A DNA stretch of 64,000 bases. Origin: Gracilariopsis chorda. Lineage: Eukaryota > Rhodophyta > Florideophyceae > Gracilariales > Gracilariaceae. The stretch is from positions 1 through 64,000 of the forward strand of contig NBIV01000207.1 in NCBI GenBank assembly GCA_003194525.1, written 5' to 3'. Below the pieces are notes generated by a model. That model saw only the letters and a program-made list of their open reading frames with translations. It was not told the origin of the DNA and made no database searches. The translations under genes and the position numbers were made by a program. Shown piece by piece: positions 9,795-19,739 of this stretch (position 1 is the stretch's first letter; every line of letters begins with the position of its first letter).

Positions 9795-10591
9795 TTGAGC
9801 TCACAGATAACAAACCAATCGATTACCGTGCAAGGCGCCTCTCACCACTTCATAACGACCTCGTCAAAGAAGAAATTGAGAACTTTTGAAGACAGGTATC
9901 ATACGCCCGCCACCGCAGCATGGTCTTTCCCTATTGTGATAGCCACTAAAAAAGATGGCAACCCACGATTCTGCGTGGACTACCGAACTCTCAATGCCAG
10001 GATTAAGGCTGATAGATGGGCTCTCCCGAAGATTGAAGAGATATTCGACGACCTAGCAGGAGCCAACATCCTCACAACACTAGAACTTTTCTCCGGATGT
10101 TGGCAGGTTCGGGTATCAGAGAACTGTAAGGACGCTGCTACCTTTGTTTGCAAATTTGGGACCTACAAATTCGAAGTAATGCCGTTCGGGCTAATGAACA
10201 CGCCAGCTACAATGGGTTGAAATTGAAAGTGGCAAAGTATAGTTTCCCCCAGTCCAGAGTCAAACTACTAGGACACATTGTGGACAAGTCAGGAGTTCAT
10301 GTAGACCTAGAGAAAATCGCAGCCATACAGAAGCCTCCAAGCCCTTCTTCTACAGCGGACCCTCGAAGCCTTCTTGGCTTAGTGGGGTACTACAGAAGAT
10401 TCATTCCAACCTTCGCTGAACTGTCAGGCATTATTCATGAAGCCACATCGTCAAAGAGGAAATTATGTTGGACACCGGAAATGCAGGATGCATTTGACCA
10501 TCTTAAATACAAAATGACATCACCTCCGGTGTTTGCATTCACAGACTTTAATCAACATTTCATAGTAGAGACCGATCCCTCATCGATATAA
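9795..10591 (+). pseudogene. gypsy 2 reverse transcriptase remnant lacking the YxDD box
   Basis: Palm motifs are clear: VIATKKDGNPRFCVDYRTLN, LEIFSG-type motif here LELFSGCWQV (the catalytic Asp is Glu), and VMPFGLMNTPAT. The frame then stops at 10217 and the next recognised segment is LKLKVAKYSFPQSRVKLLGH, followed by SLLGLVGYYRRFIPTFAEL. About 60 residues that should lie between, including the YxDD catalytic box, are absent, so this copy has an internal deletion besides point damage. Confidence 0.88.
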
Positions 10592-11159
10592 CTGGGCATC
10601 GTACTATCACAAAAGAAGGACGATGGGAAGATGCACCCTATTCAATATGCTAGCCGCACTATGAACGACGCTGAACGAAGGTACTCCGCATGTGAAAGGG
10701 AAGCTCTGGCGGTAGTCTTTGCTCTGAAGAGGCTAAGGATATATCTTGTCATCGATGCCCTTCAGGCTGATCATCGATCACCAAGCATTAAAGTATGCCT
10801 TTAAGAAGAAGGATATCCACGGTATACTAGCAAGGTGGATGGATCTTCTGGCCGAGTATGACTTTAAGATTCAATACCGACCCGGTAATAGTAATCAGGC
10901 GGCGGAATACCTTTCTAGGCTGGATATAACAGGAACGATGTCAAAAGAGGAACTAAGCCTATTCGTGCAAAATTCCAGTCTGGGAGATGACCTCGAAAGA
11001 GACCTAATAGGAACCACGGCTTTTCTTTCTGGCATGGATATGGAACTAGAAGACGTGCAGGAAAGACGCACCATTAAGAGAAATGCAAAAGGGTTTATAG
11101 TCTCGAATGGAAGCCTCATGAGGAAAACCCCGAAAGGACTGCGATCGATCCCCTTCTGA
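10592..11159 (+). pseudogene. gypsy 2 RNase H remnant and integrase linker
   Basis: After a stop at 10589-10591 the frame continues with LGIVLSQKKDDGKMHPIQYASR, ERRYSACEREALAVVFALKRLR, then after a shift near 10745 the RLIIDHQALKYAF and ARWMDLLAEYDFKIQYRPGN motifs and LSRLD. The first RNase H Asp pair lies just before the stop in VETDPSS. Linker to the integrase runs to 11159. Confidence 0.85.
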
Positions 11160-12205
11160 CATGACAGAAAAACGGTATTACGAGCTTGCCATGACTATAT
11201 CGGTCGTTGGGGAATAGACTCTACAAGGAACTTTTGTTGTGGAAAGGTACTGGTGGCCAAAGTTATATCGTGACGTCATGGACTATGTGAAGAGTTGTGA
11301 TGGGTGTCAGCGAGCAGTAGGCATTCCAGCCTATAAAAGTGGCCTTACGTTTCCATTGACTGGGCTCTTTCATGCGTTTTCCATGGCCTTTGCGGGACCA
11401 CTACCTAGGTCCAAAAAAGAAAACCGATTCATATTAGTATATGTGGAACACCTAACGAGATAGCCGACTGCTCAGGCCACTGTAACGGCTACGACCCAAG
11501 TAGTTATAAAATTCATACGCGAAGAGATCATACAGCCATTCGGTTTTCCCATGCTCATTTTATCTGATAATGCATCCTGCTTCTGGGCTAAAGCACTGCT
11601 CGAATTCATGAAATAAAAGGGTATCCTGTGGAAGATGGTGCTGTCTTATGCGCCTATGTCAAATGGGAGGACAGAAAGAATGTTCGGGACCTCGAAAGGG
11701 GCCGTGGCCAAAGAAGTTATCCAGAGAGGTGAAGAGTGGGTCTTCGTTTCACCAATAGTACTCTATGGATATGGGAGACGCCAGATAGTAGATGCCAAGT
11801 CCGCATTTGAGCTGCTATACGGAACAGCACCACGAATGAGCAACTACGAGCCCGAAGCACTTGTTGCCAACTACAGTGATAAGCACAGCAGACTAGAGCT
11901 GATGGACGCAGAAAGAGGTATAGAAACTCGTGCCCTACGCCAGGAAGAAGTTCAGCGTGACGAAAGGCGAGTAATTCGCTTCAAAGTACGTGACGAAATG
12001 CTCGTAGCAAAAAGGAAAAGCATTCAACTCCAAGAAGAAGTGGGCTCCATTTGAGTACACGTTCTACGGCCCCTGTCTAGGAATAAGAGCATCGCGCCCA
12101 CGCTATGTTCTAAGTACCCCACATCGAAGGGTGTCCAGGGAAACTATACATGCCAGACGGCTGGTGTTGTACTATCGACGACCTGCTCATCTGCAGAAAT
12201 AGAGT
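11160..12205 (+). pseudogene. gypsy 2 integrase remnant
   Basis: The zinc-binding half is in YWWPKLYRDVMDYVKSCDGCQ (CX2C); the core follows with FAGPLPRSKKENRFILVYVEHLTR where the first catalytic Asp is replaced (FAGP for the usual D-x-xGP). After a stop at 11461-11463 the core resumes with ILSDNASCFWAKA (second Asp) and SYAPMSNGRTERM (the Glu). The C-terminal domain, in another frame, has YTFYGPCLGI and IHARRLVLYY and ends at about 12201. Confidence 0.85.
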
Positions 12206-13313
12206 ACACAAGCAACTGTGGTAGGAACTACTGTGTACATCTTAGGATAATGTAATAGCTGCCAAGAAGAAGGATTGTTCGCAGTTACTTGTGTTTATTT
12301 ATGCGAATAGAATCCATGCTTAGTGTCAACTGAAAAGCTATTTCGGAACCAGATCATCAATTTCCGCTTTCAACCTCATCATGCAGCAAGTACTTGATGG
12401 AACTATCGCCTGGGTGTCTGCGATAAGCCCATAAATGACAACCATTCGAGAACTGAACCGGATGGAGAAACTCAGCAAGAGCTTGACCACCTACTTCAGT
12501 AGCAGAAGACATGAATTGATGAACCTTCTTCTGTCCGGCCAGTATGGGTACAACTACAGCATGAAATCGAGGGTGATCTTCTGTCCGCTCGACGAGGCGA
12601 GAACTACTACAACGTCTCAGAGGGCATTTGCCCGCTACAGTTGAACTGGAGCAGACTCGATTATCACACGAACCACGCCCAAAGTAGCCTGAAGAAGAGC
12701 AGCGTCGGCTCTGAAAAGTTCCGGCTCATGACGATAACCTGCTCGGGTAGTTCAGGTTTGGGAAGTCTGAGATGCACCATGACTCATCAGAGGACGATAT
12801 CAACCCCATATCCATTCTGTTTGACATGCATGCCTCTACCAACAGACGTGTAGAGATCCTGAACCCCCCAGAAACGATTATAACGTTCCCAAAACTCCGG
12901 ACAAAAGCAGTAGAAGCCAGTGACTTCTTCATGGGGTTGACTCATGATTGGAAGAACCAGTCTAAACGAGCGAACGGGGCCAATCAGGAAAAAAACTAAA
13001 GCAATCATCTCCTGACCAGCTCTTATATACACGACCAGAGAAGAGCGAGCGAAGAACTCTTCGTAGTTGTGTCTACGCCAGAGAGAAGCCTCACACAGAC
13101 GAGAGGTATACGCAAAAAGAAGAATCATTTATCGGGCTAGAAGAAACACCATACGCATAGGACCTATGAGGACAATTCACCTAGTCTTGGCCACTCTTGG
13201 GATAGGTGACGGACGTCAATGATCTTCGAATATCGGGGATGACCCACAGCGACTAGGACGAGAGAAGCCTTACAGATTCGCAAGGGATGGCGCTCTGCAC
13301 TATCCAGTATCAT
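12206..13313. other. unassigned stretch
   Basis: Several short plus-strand frames (12435-12999) contain charged, Ser/Thr-rich peptides but no motif I recognise. It may be 3' leader or LTR debris of gypsy 2. No repeat partner seen by eye. Confidence 0.35.
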
Positions 13314-13796
13314 TCAGCGACGTCCATAGACCGCGACAAAATGGTGAAAGTGGTATGAAGCATGACCGCCATCACACACGATACGCACTAGGTAGTAGCC
13401 AGAATTCATGTTATCCCAAGTGGAGAAGTTCCCAAGCTTGACCTTAAAAGAGAGGCTTGTCACGAAAGAGCTAATTTCCCGTAGACTCGCAAATGTAATT
13501 GGAGTCGTCTCGAAGTATTCACATAGCCTGTTCGCGTCTTCTTTGCCACATGGCGCATCCAAAATTCTTAGGAGAGCAGCTTGTATACATTCCCCATCGT
13601 TGCTGCGGGTGTAAACGCGACGCTCATCTCGTATGCTGAACTCCAGCAAATGAACATTCGACGGACGCGCATCTGAGCCTTGAGAGATGGAAACAGCGAA
13701 CCAGAGATTCACTTTAAACCATTCGATGAACAAGTTACGACAGTCTCCACCATGAATGCCACCGCCAGACCCCGGAGCAGTAGGCGCGCTGGGCAT
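13314..13796 (-). CDS. unidentified protein with papain-like Cys/His pattern
   Basis: An uninterrupted 160-residue frame in a region of debris. It has GECIQAALLRIL near the middle and, about 75 residues later, HFHHFVAVYGRR at the end, with GYYLVRIVCDGG before it. A helix starting at a Cys followed by a strand with His is the layout of papain-fold peptidases, and the W/GYYLV/HFVAV pattern is reminiscent of C39-like or OTU-like folds. No family is recognised with certainty and the frame may be a piece of a retroelement polyprotein. The start (listed near 13796) is not established. Confidence 0.45.
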   Translation of the reverse strand: MPSAPTAPGSGGGIHGGDCRNLFIEWFKVNLWFAVSISQGSDARPSNVHLLEFSIRDERRVYTRSNDGECIQAALLRILDAPCGKEDANRLCEYFETTPITFASLREISSFVTSLSFKVKLGNFSTWDNMNSGYYLVRIVCDGGHASYHFHHFVAVYGRR

Positions 13797-14390
13797 ATGC
13801 CAATCACCTGAAATCCGGAGAGTCCAAATTATCTTTCACTTGCTCCCCTGAACTGTCCTTCAAAGAAGAGTATACGGTCTTCTTCCCATCTAGAATGGGG
13901 TGAGCTGGATCTTGCAGAATTAGAGACAGAAGGCGTATCGTGAGCCTGTACCGAAGAAGTATCGGCTTGAGACTGAGCAGTCCTTGCTAGAGTGGATCAA
14001 TTTTTAGACGCATCAGAGTGATGCAACCCATCTCTTTGATCGGAGACGCGAGAAATTGGAGCTGGCACAAGGACGTAATCGTGGTGGCATCGGAAGGTTT
14101 GTCTTTCCACAGAACGATCTTCTTGGGGCTTTTTGTCCTTGAGGGCTTAGCCTGTTTCGAGTAAATCGCTTGGATATCGATTTGCTAGGGTGCTGTTGGC
14201 GCTGTTGCTTGCGTCGTGCGTTCCACTTTTTCCCATGGTTTCTCTTTCTACTGGAACACTTTTCCCTCTTCTACAACGTTCGTGTAAATCGATTATGGAA
14301 GAGTAAGTGCTGCAGAAACGTATTCCCAATGGGCGTTTCCTAGTCGTGTAGTTCACTTTCGGCTTGGTACCTAGTGTCTATCTGACCAGC
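13797..14390. other. unassigned stretch
   Basis: No convincing reading frame or repeat; a minus-strand frame at 14147-14356 (69 residues) has no recognisable motif. Confidence 0.35.
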
Positions 14391-15215
14391 GACCTCATAT
14401 GAGGTCAATTTTAATTACGCTAGAACTTTATCAAAACCTTAAAACTTTTCCAAAAACTTTTTCGCTTTGATCTTCTCATCATATCTTCTACGCCGGCAGC
14501 TCTGAACCATGTCCACAACACATCACCAACAGTCGTAGCTGTCACATCAAGAACTATCGTCAACAACATTCATACACAATGGCCCCGTCCACAGATCTTC
14601 GCAGAACTGCTGGAACAATTGTCAACAGCCGTGCTCGTCTGGTTACAAATGACGCTGAATGCAAACGTTACTATGGATCTCTATGGAATTCAACAACGGT
14701 ACAAGGTTCTGTCCTCAATGTTGACATTCGAAAGGTCAACAATCGAAATCTCACTTTTCTGACTGTGAAGCTTAGTCTACCGAACCAAGAACAAGAAGTA
14801 ACTTTACCTCTATCTAGTGTCAAACTAGGTACCGGTGTTGACGAAGCCGTTAATGCTGCAGAAGAGCCTATTACCGAGGTTGAATCCATTAATACGCAAA
14901 ATATCGAGGAAGATGCTCTTTTGACACCATCTCAGATGCAAGTTTTGCAGCCGCAAATAAGTTCATTAAGCGAAAATGCACCTGTCCAATCAACTGTGAT
15001 TCATGGTCGTGTGTGAGAAACCTGTACGACGTTGAGTCCTCTGCATGGTTGTATGCAAATGCATCAGTGGAAAGTGGTTGGCCCAGCCGGAGATTTTATC
15101 TCACCACGTCACGTTCCTCCAAGCATGAGTGCTTTAGATTTCTTCCTTTGGATGTTCTCTATGCAGCATTTGCAGTTCATAGTGAACAGAACAAATGTTC
15201 GGTTGGAAATATCCT
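14391..15215 (+). mobile_element. piggyBac-like element 3, 3'-truncated
   Basis: Begins with the perfect 16-bp palindrome GACCTCATATGAGGTC at 14391-14406, which also marks the 5' ends of the two other piggyBac-like copies (58767-58751 minus and, diverged, 36395-36381 minus). The ATG at 14579 lies 188 bases in, essentially the same distance as in copy 1 (187). The element ends abruptly at about 15205-15225 where an opposite-strand LINE begins. Confidence 0.75.
14579..15215 (+). pseudogene. piggyBac-like transposase, N-terminal part
   Basis: Frame 14579-15016 holds the family's N-terminal domain (RARLVTNDAECKRYYGS, VNNRNLTFLTVKLSL, PLSSVKLG), an acidic linker, then an in-frame TGA at 15014-15016; the same frame continues with QWKVVGPAGDFIS and LDFFLWMFSMQHLQFIVNRTN, the start of the DDE_Tnp_1_7 domain. 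All catalytic Asp residues would lie beyond the truncation. This is the least damaged N-terminus of the three copies. The N-terminal domain is a small beta-rich module, possibly tudor/SH3-like (inference), shared by all three. Confidence 0.82.
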
Positions 15216-15453
15216 CATGCCTCTTGAAGGCACCGTATTCCTTATAGAACACTGCGGCACCTCCACCAAGGCGTGAGCGATTGGGTCAAGACTAGGCATC
15301 TAATCAGTCGTAGAACAGCGACTCATCTTCGACGAACCTTCCAGCGGACCAAGTCTCTGTGATGCAGACAAGGTCTGAGATAATCAGCAGCTTCTTTATG
15401 CTGCCGAGTTTGGGCGTGGTGCACCCGTTGATGTTAAGCGGTGTGACAATCAT
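15215..15453 (-). pseudogene. LINE ORF2, start of apurinic-type endonuclease
   Basis: ATG at 15453-15451 overlaps the ORF1 stop as ATGA. The protein begins MIVTPLNINGC (the strand with the conserved Asn of this endonuclease family) and continues LVCITETWS (the catalytic Glu). After a frameshift near 15310 it resumes as RLGGGAAVFYKE and runs to about 15215, where the sequence changes to the opposite-strand piggyBac copy. The RT domain is absent. Confidence 0.8.
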
Positions 15454-16946
15454 TGGCTGGGGCCCCCAGAGCGTGCCGACGAGGTGTCCTTAGATGGTGA
15501 GTTTTCCTGGCTTCCGGGTTCAGGCTGAGGTGGCTTTGCTCCACGAGAAGTGTCATCAGCCTCGCTACGAACAGAGGGTGCCCGAGAGTCTAACGTGATG
15601 GACGGGTGAGAGTCCTTGAGCCCCTGAGCTTGCGTAGAGTACCAAGATTTTGCGGCGGGCGATGTAGAGCGCAGCGCACACCAGTTCCAGCGTCTATAGC
15701 ATGTATTTGAGTGCGCAACGTTGTTGGTGGCGTTTGTATTTGACCCAGTGGGGCCGTAGCTGTCGAGGTGGTGGCGGCGTAGAACTGCCATAGTGGAAAC
15801 CAGCCTGTTCACCAGCGGGCGGTGGCATAGCACTTCCAGTATGTTGTTTCCAATGAAGGAGAAACCAACAACAGTCCACTTGCAAAGTGAAAGGAGTAGA
15901 GCTTTCCTTAGGGTTCCAAGAGGGCCCCTAGGAACATTTCTAAAGTACACAGTGACGAGGCTGGGGCGGGGCTTCTGCTGGGGACGAGAGAACCCGGCAT
16001 CAATTAGAGCTTTCTTCGTCTGGGCAATCTTTGCCTTTGTCTGCTCGGGAATTGACTCCATTGCCGGCTCAGCGACGATTTGTGCCCAGGATAGCTTAGC
16101 AGAACTGAGTGTCTTAGGTGCATCGATCTTTCGCTTCGGTGCACCCTTCTTCGGATTCTTGCCGTGCACGGGTGGTTCCGAACCCTTCAAGGGCTCGAGC
16201 GGGAGTCTTGCTTCATGGCACCAGGGTGATTACATTACCAGTGAGGTTTTCAAAGGTCCAGTCTTCTCATCAGAGGAAATCTTCTCGGGCTTCTTCTTCT
16301 CGGGCTTTTTCTTCTTCGTAGAGGTGACTTGGGCTTTTAGGGCTTGGATCTCCTCTTGCAGATTGGATCTCGTGTCCATGAACTGAGCGCATTGCAAGTG
16401 CAAGGTCTCGTTCTCGGACTTGAGTTCAACATAGGACTCCTTGACCTTCACCACAGACTCAATCCGAAATGAGTCCGGAGTGGGAACACGCGTAGTTGAC
16501 GACTGCACCTTTGCTTCATTAGTTGGTAAGGCGGGCTTCTGTGGAGCATTAAGCTTCGGGGCATTTTCCGATGGATCCGAGAGTTTGAGTGAGGGGAAGC
16601 TCAAGGGCTTTCGCGCTTGACATGGGGTAGAAGTGCCCGCCAGAGGCAAAACTTTCGGAGGAGCATTCAAAGGCGCCTCTGAGTCAACGGGGCGAGCAGT
16701 CTCAGCAAGGACAGCCTCCAGCTTTCTGGCAGTGACTTTGTGCTGGCATATACGACAATTAGCCGCAAAGGGGCCTTGGGAGGATCCGTTGAGACCCAGT
16801 GAGTTCGGCTTCTTACAATGAAGGCCGCATAAGAGAGCCTTCTTCATCATGTACTCTTCCATAAATGCTCTCTTCCTTGTTTGGGGCGTTGGGGTCCCTG
16901 AGTCCTCCGAGCCATCAAAGACGATGTTTCGACCCCTCATATCCAT
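15450..16946 (-). pseudogene. LINE ORF1 protein (RNA-binding)
   Basis: One frame of about 499 codons with a single in-frame stop (TAA, near 16229). N-terminal part: a Cys/His cluster (CGLHC ... CRICQH). Middle: Pro/Ser-rich linker and a coiled coil (VKVKESYVELKSENETL) ending in a Lys-rich patch. C-terminal part after the stop: SWAQIVAE and VYFRNVPRGPLGTLRKAL, the conserved stretch of L1/Tad-type ORF1 proteins, then SFIGNNILEVL and LVNRLVSTM. The protein binds element RNA. Its stop overlaps the start of ORF2. Confidence 0.8.
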
Positions 16947-17463
16947 ACCTGGAAACGGAAAGGCGGCAGAATATCCCAGGAAGATACGAGACTGCGGGTT
17001 ACACGCTCAGTGGTTGGCTAGAGTGGTACAAGTGGCTGTCAGCTCGCTGGAATGCAACGGTGGCAACGAAGACGACGGAAAGGAACGCAGGTTTGAGGAA
17101 GACAGAGTGGATTCCACAGAGAAAACCACGAAAGCACCCAGCCAGGAATCGAAAGAATCGATGTACCACGGTAGAACGGTAAAGTATAGCGGTGCGCACC
17201 CAACAAGGTACTTGAAGGGAGACACGCACAAGGTTGAGGGGTATATCGGCGCCCGCGGAGGCGTGGAAACATGGGGTTTGCGTTGGTAGCAGAAACATGA
17301 AAATCGGTGTAGCGCACGCGCAAAACGTGCAATCCACGCGGAGGCAGTGCGAGCGGACGCGCCGGTAACAAGTTGTCCAGAACATGGCGACCAAATGGGA
17401 CCACCGCATAGGACAGATGTAGGAGGGGAGTTTGGCTAGGGCGGTACATCTTCTACAAGACAA
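16947..17463 (-). other. probable 5' leader of the LINE
   Basis: Lies upstream of ORF1. Long frames are open on both strands here (for example minus 17463-16999 and plus 16849-17289), a property of composition; none shows a domain. I take it as untranslated leader with the internal promoter that LINEs need. This is inference. Confidence 0.4.
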
Positions 17464-19223
17464 CGAAGGTGTCGTTTTGTCCTACGTAAACGTAACACAA
17501 ACGTGCGCACGCAATTGCGTCTGATCTAAGGTCAGAAAACCGAGTTTCATAGCACAACCAGGACCATATGAAGTAAAGAGAAGATCTACGTAAAGTTCAT
17601 GGATAGTGCTTTAGAGAGATGCTTTTGAGTGTGATTGTAAGTGTAGCAATTTATCCTAAGTCCATCTGTTCCGTTTTACACGAGCAAAGAGAGAACATAC
17701 TCCTCTAGCCGAATAGGGGAAGAGTTGCAACACCCACGGTACATCCCCAACACGCGGTAATCACTTGCTTACACTGATAGCATTTATCCTAATCTGGATT
17801 TAGATTCATATACTTGAAGTTTTGTCTACCAAAAGTGCCATGAACACAAAAATTCATAACGATAAGCACCTATGGGACAGCTGTACCTTCTAGACCGCTG
17901 TGACAGTACTCAATTGCAATGAGTACCCAATAATCATTCCTTGTATTTCTAGAATCTGTTCACACCACTTAGAAGTACTTTTGCACTACGTTTAACGATT
18001 GTTACAATCGATCTTACTGCAGTCAGTAATGACACCAGCTGTCAGCTCATCAAGTGTAGCAAATTGCGTTTGCATTAACGGGTTTTCCGAGCAGTCCCTA
18101 TAAGCTCTCAATACTATTTAATTTCAGAAAGCGCGATGGGCAGTCCATGACCGTTACATTTTTGTCACGAAGTCAAGTTTTTGTTACCTTGGAAGTGTAC
18201 ATAGCAAACTTCCCTTGTTGAGATTATGAAGCTCAGATCTTATGCTTTCTTCTTAAATGATAGCTAATAGTTCTCCATTGTCTCGATGTACTTTTTTGAG
18301 TCTGGATTGCTACGCACAATGGTTATTGAGCCAATATTTCTTCCTCAAAAAAACCCAAAATCATCATTCCACCATCCTTTTTTTATGCCGATACATACAG
18401 AAATTTATTTTCCTGACTTCGTAGCAATAACGCGCAAACCCATCTCACCCGTCCACATTTAAGGTCTGCTTACCTGAAAATATAATTACAGCTCATTGTG
18501 CTGTGGACCAAGCATGTGAATCTCAAGCCCAAAGAGCAGTGTGATGTTTGTGTACAGTTCCAGTAGTCTGGGATAGTTAGATCTCCTTCAACTGGAAAAG
18601 TTCTGTTGTACGCAGTACTTGTTGCACTCAACGTTTCTTTACTGGGATTTCTAGTGCGTGTTTTAGAATAGATGATTTGAATGCTTTTGGAGGCTTCGGG
18701 CTGTAAATGAATTTGCTCCCTACGTCATAGTTAAAATTTTCGTTTATTCGATTTTTAATTGTGTAAGAGTTGGGGTTGTTGTGATACCCCCTCACACCAT
18801 CTTTGCTGCGTTTTGTCTTATCTGATATTTGGAAAACAGACGTTTTGATCTTATCTGATATATGAACAACAGACGTTTTTGGTGGTGTAGAAGTTCTCTA
18901 TTTTTCCTATGTCCTTGTATGCAGGATTTCTCTCTCATGGAACGGCGGTAGAAGATCTTTGTCGATTCTAAGACGCGAAAGAAGATCTAGAAACTCCACC
19001 GAGTGCAGTATGAAACAGCTAAAACTTCACTACTGCACACGACAAGGGGTTCGATTAGACATATGGCTAGAAGATTCGGGGCTTGAAGTAATGGTTTTGT
19101 TTCTAGCTTGTTTTGTAATGGTTCTTTTTACTTAATAGTTCTCATGGTGGAACGCATGTAATAACAAACGACCTTTTTGGACTCAAGACTGTACTTCGTT
19201 ATCGCTCTGGTGATACAACGAGT
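17464..19223. other. AT-rich stretch without genes
   Basis: Stops in all frames and no ORF over 60 codons for about 1.7 kb. The only structure seen is a two-copy tandem repeat at 18809-18873. Confidence 0.6.
18809..18873. repeat. two-copy tandem repeat, 32-33 bp unit
   Basis: CGTTTTGTCTTATCTGATAT... (18809-18840) is followed directly by CGTTTTGATCTTATCTGATA... (18841-18873), both ending GAA/CAACAGA and followed by another CGTTTT. Confidence 0.85.
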
Positions 19224-19478
19224 TTGAGAGGCAGCGTACGTGCATTTGGGCAACTTTACATCGAGCTGAATGCGTTGTCAGTAGATGTGATCTCGTCTAC
19301 CCATCATGTCATCCATACCAGCTTTTTAATCCAATTGCTCGATATAAACAATGGATCTCTCGTGCACAGGCTAGGCTTAGAAGCACTTTTGGCTTATTTT
19401 TCCAATACCAGGGTAAAGCCGGCCAGAGTTTTACATCGAAGAAACACTGGTGTTTCTATCGGCTGCATGCGTGCATGA
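19224..19478 (+). other. unidentified short frame
   Basis: An 84-residue frame with no recognised motif, upstream of the gypsy integrase remnant. Could be pol debris or chance; not supported beyond openness. Confidence 0.25.
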
Positions 19479-19739
19479 AGCCGAAAGAGTCAGCTGGGAG
19501 TGGTCAGCAAAGGGAACAGCGTGCTCGTTTCATGCGTCCTTATATCGTTGTGGCGATAACGCAGGTGGTCCCAGAGAAGTACATGCATGTGGGTTGGATG
19601 GGCATGCAGACATATGAGTGATTTTGATCGTGCAGTATCACGCATGCTATGGTACGTATTACTACCACTCTATCCTCAGCTAATGAAATAAATATCCACA
19701 TTCACAATTGATTTTCGAATGGTACCAAAACATTCAGAT

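Larger units (their letters stand above)
7560..12205 (+). mobile_element. Ty3/gypsy retrotransposon 2, heavily decayed
   Basis: In order on the plus strand: gag with zinc knuckle, protease, RT, RNase H, integrase, all with multiple stops and frameshifts. LTRs were not identified. It is much older than the element at 1-6.4 kb and shows only sporadic hairpins, so it serves as an internal contrast for that feature. A block containing the RT catalytic YxDD box is missing near 10217. Confidence 0.88.
15215..17463 (-). mobile_element. LINE (non-LTR retrotransposon), ORF1 and start of ORF2
   Basis: Minus strand: about 500 bp of leader (17463-16947), ORF1 (16946-15450), then the beginning of ORF2 (15453 to about 15215) whose stop/start overlap is ATGA. 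The 3' part of ORF2, including RT, is missing. LINE copies usually lose the 5' end, so loss of the 3' end points to later deletion or recombination at the junction with the piggyBac copy. Confidence 0.85.

Noticed and set aside
15793..16386. 197-codon plus-strand frame
   Set aside because: Antisense of LINE ORF1, without any motif.
16849..17289. 146-codon plus-strand frame over the LINE leader
   Set aside because: Both strands are open through composition and neither shows a domain.
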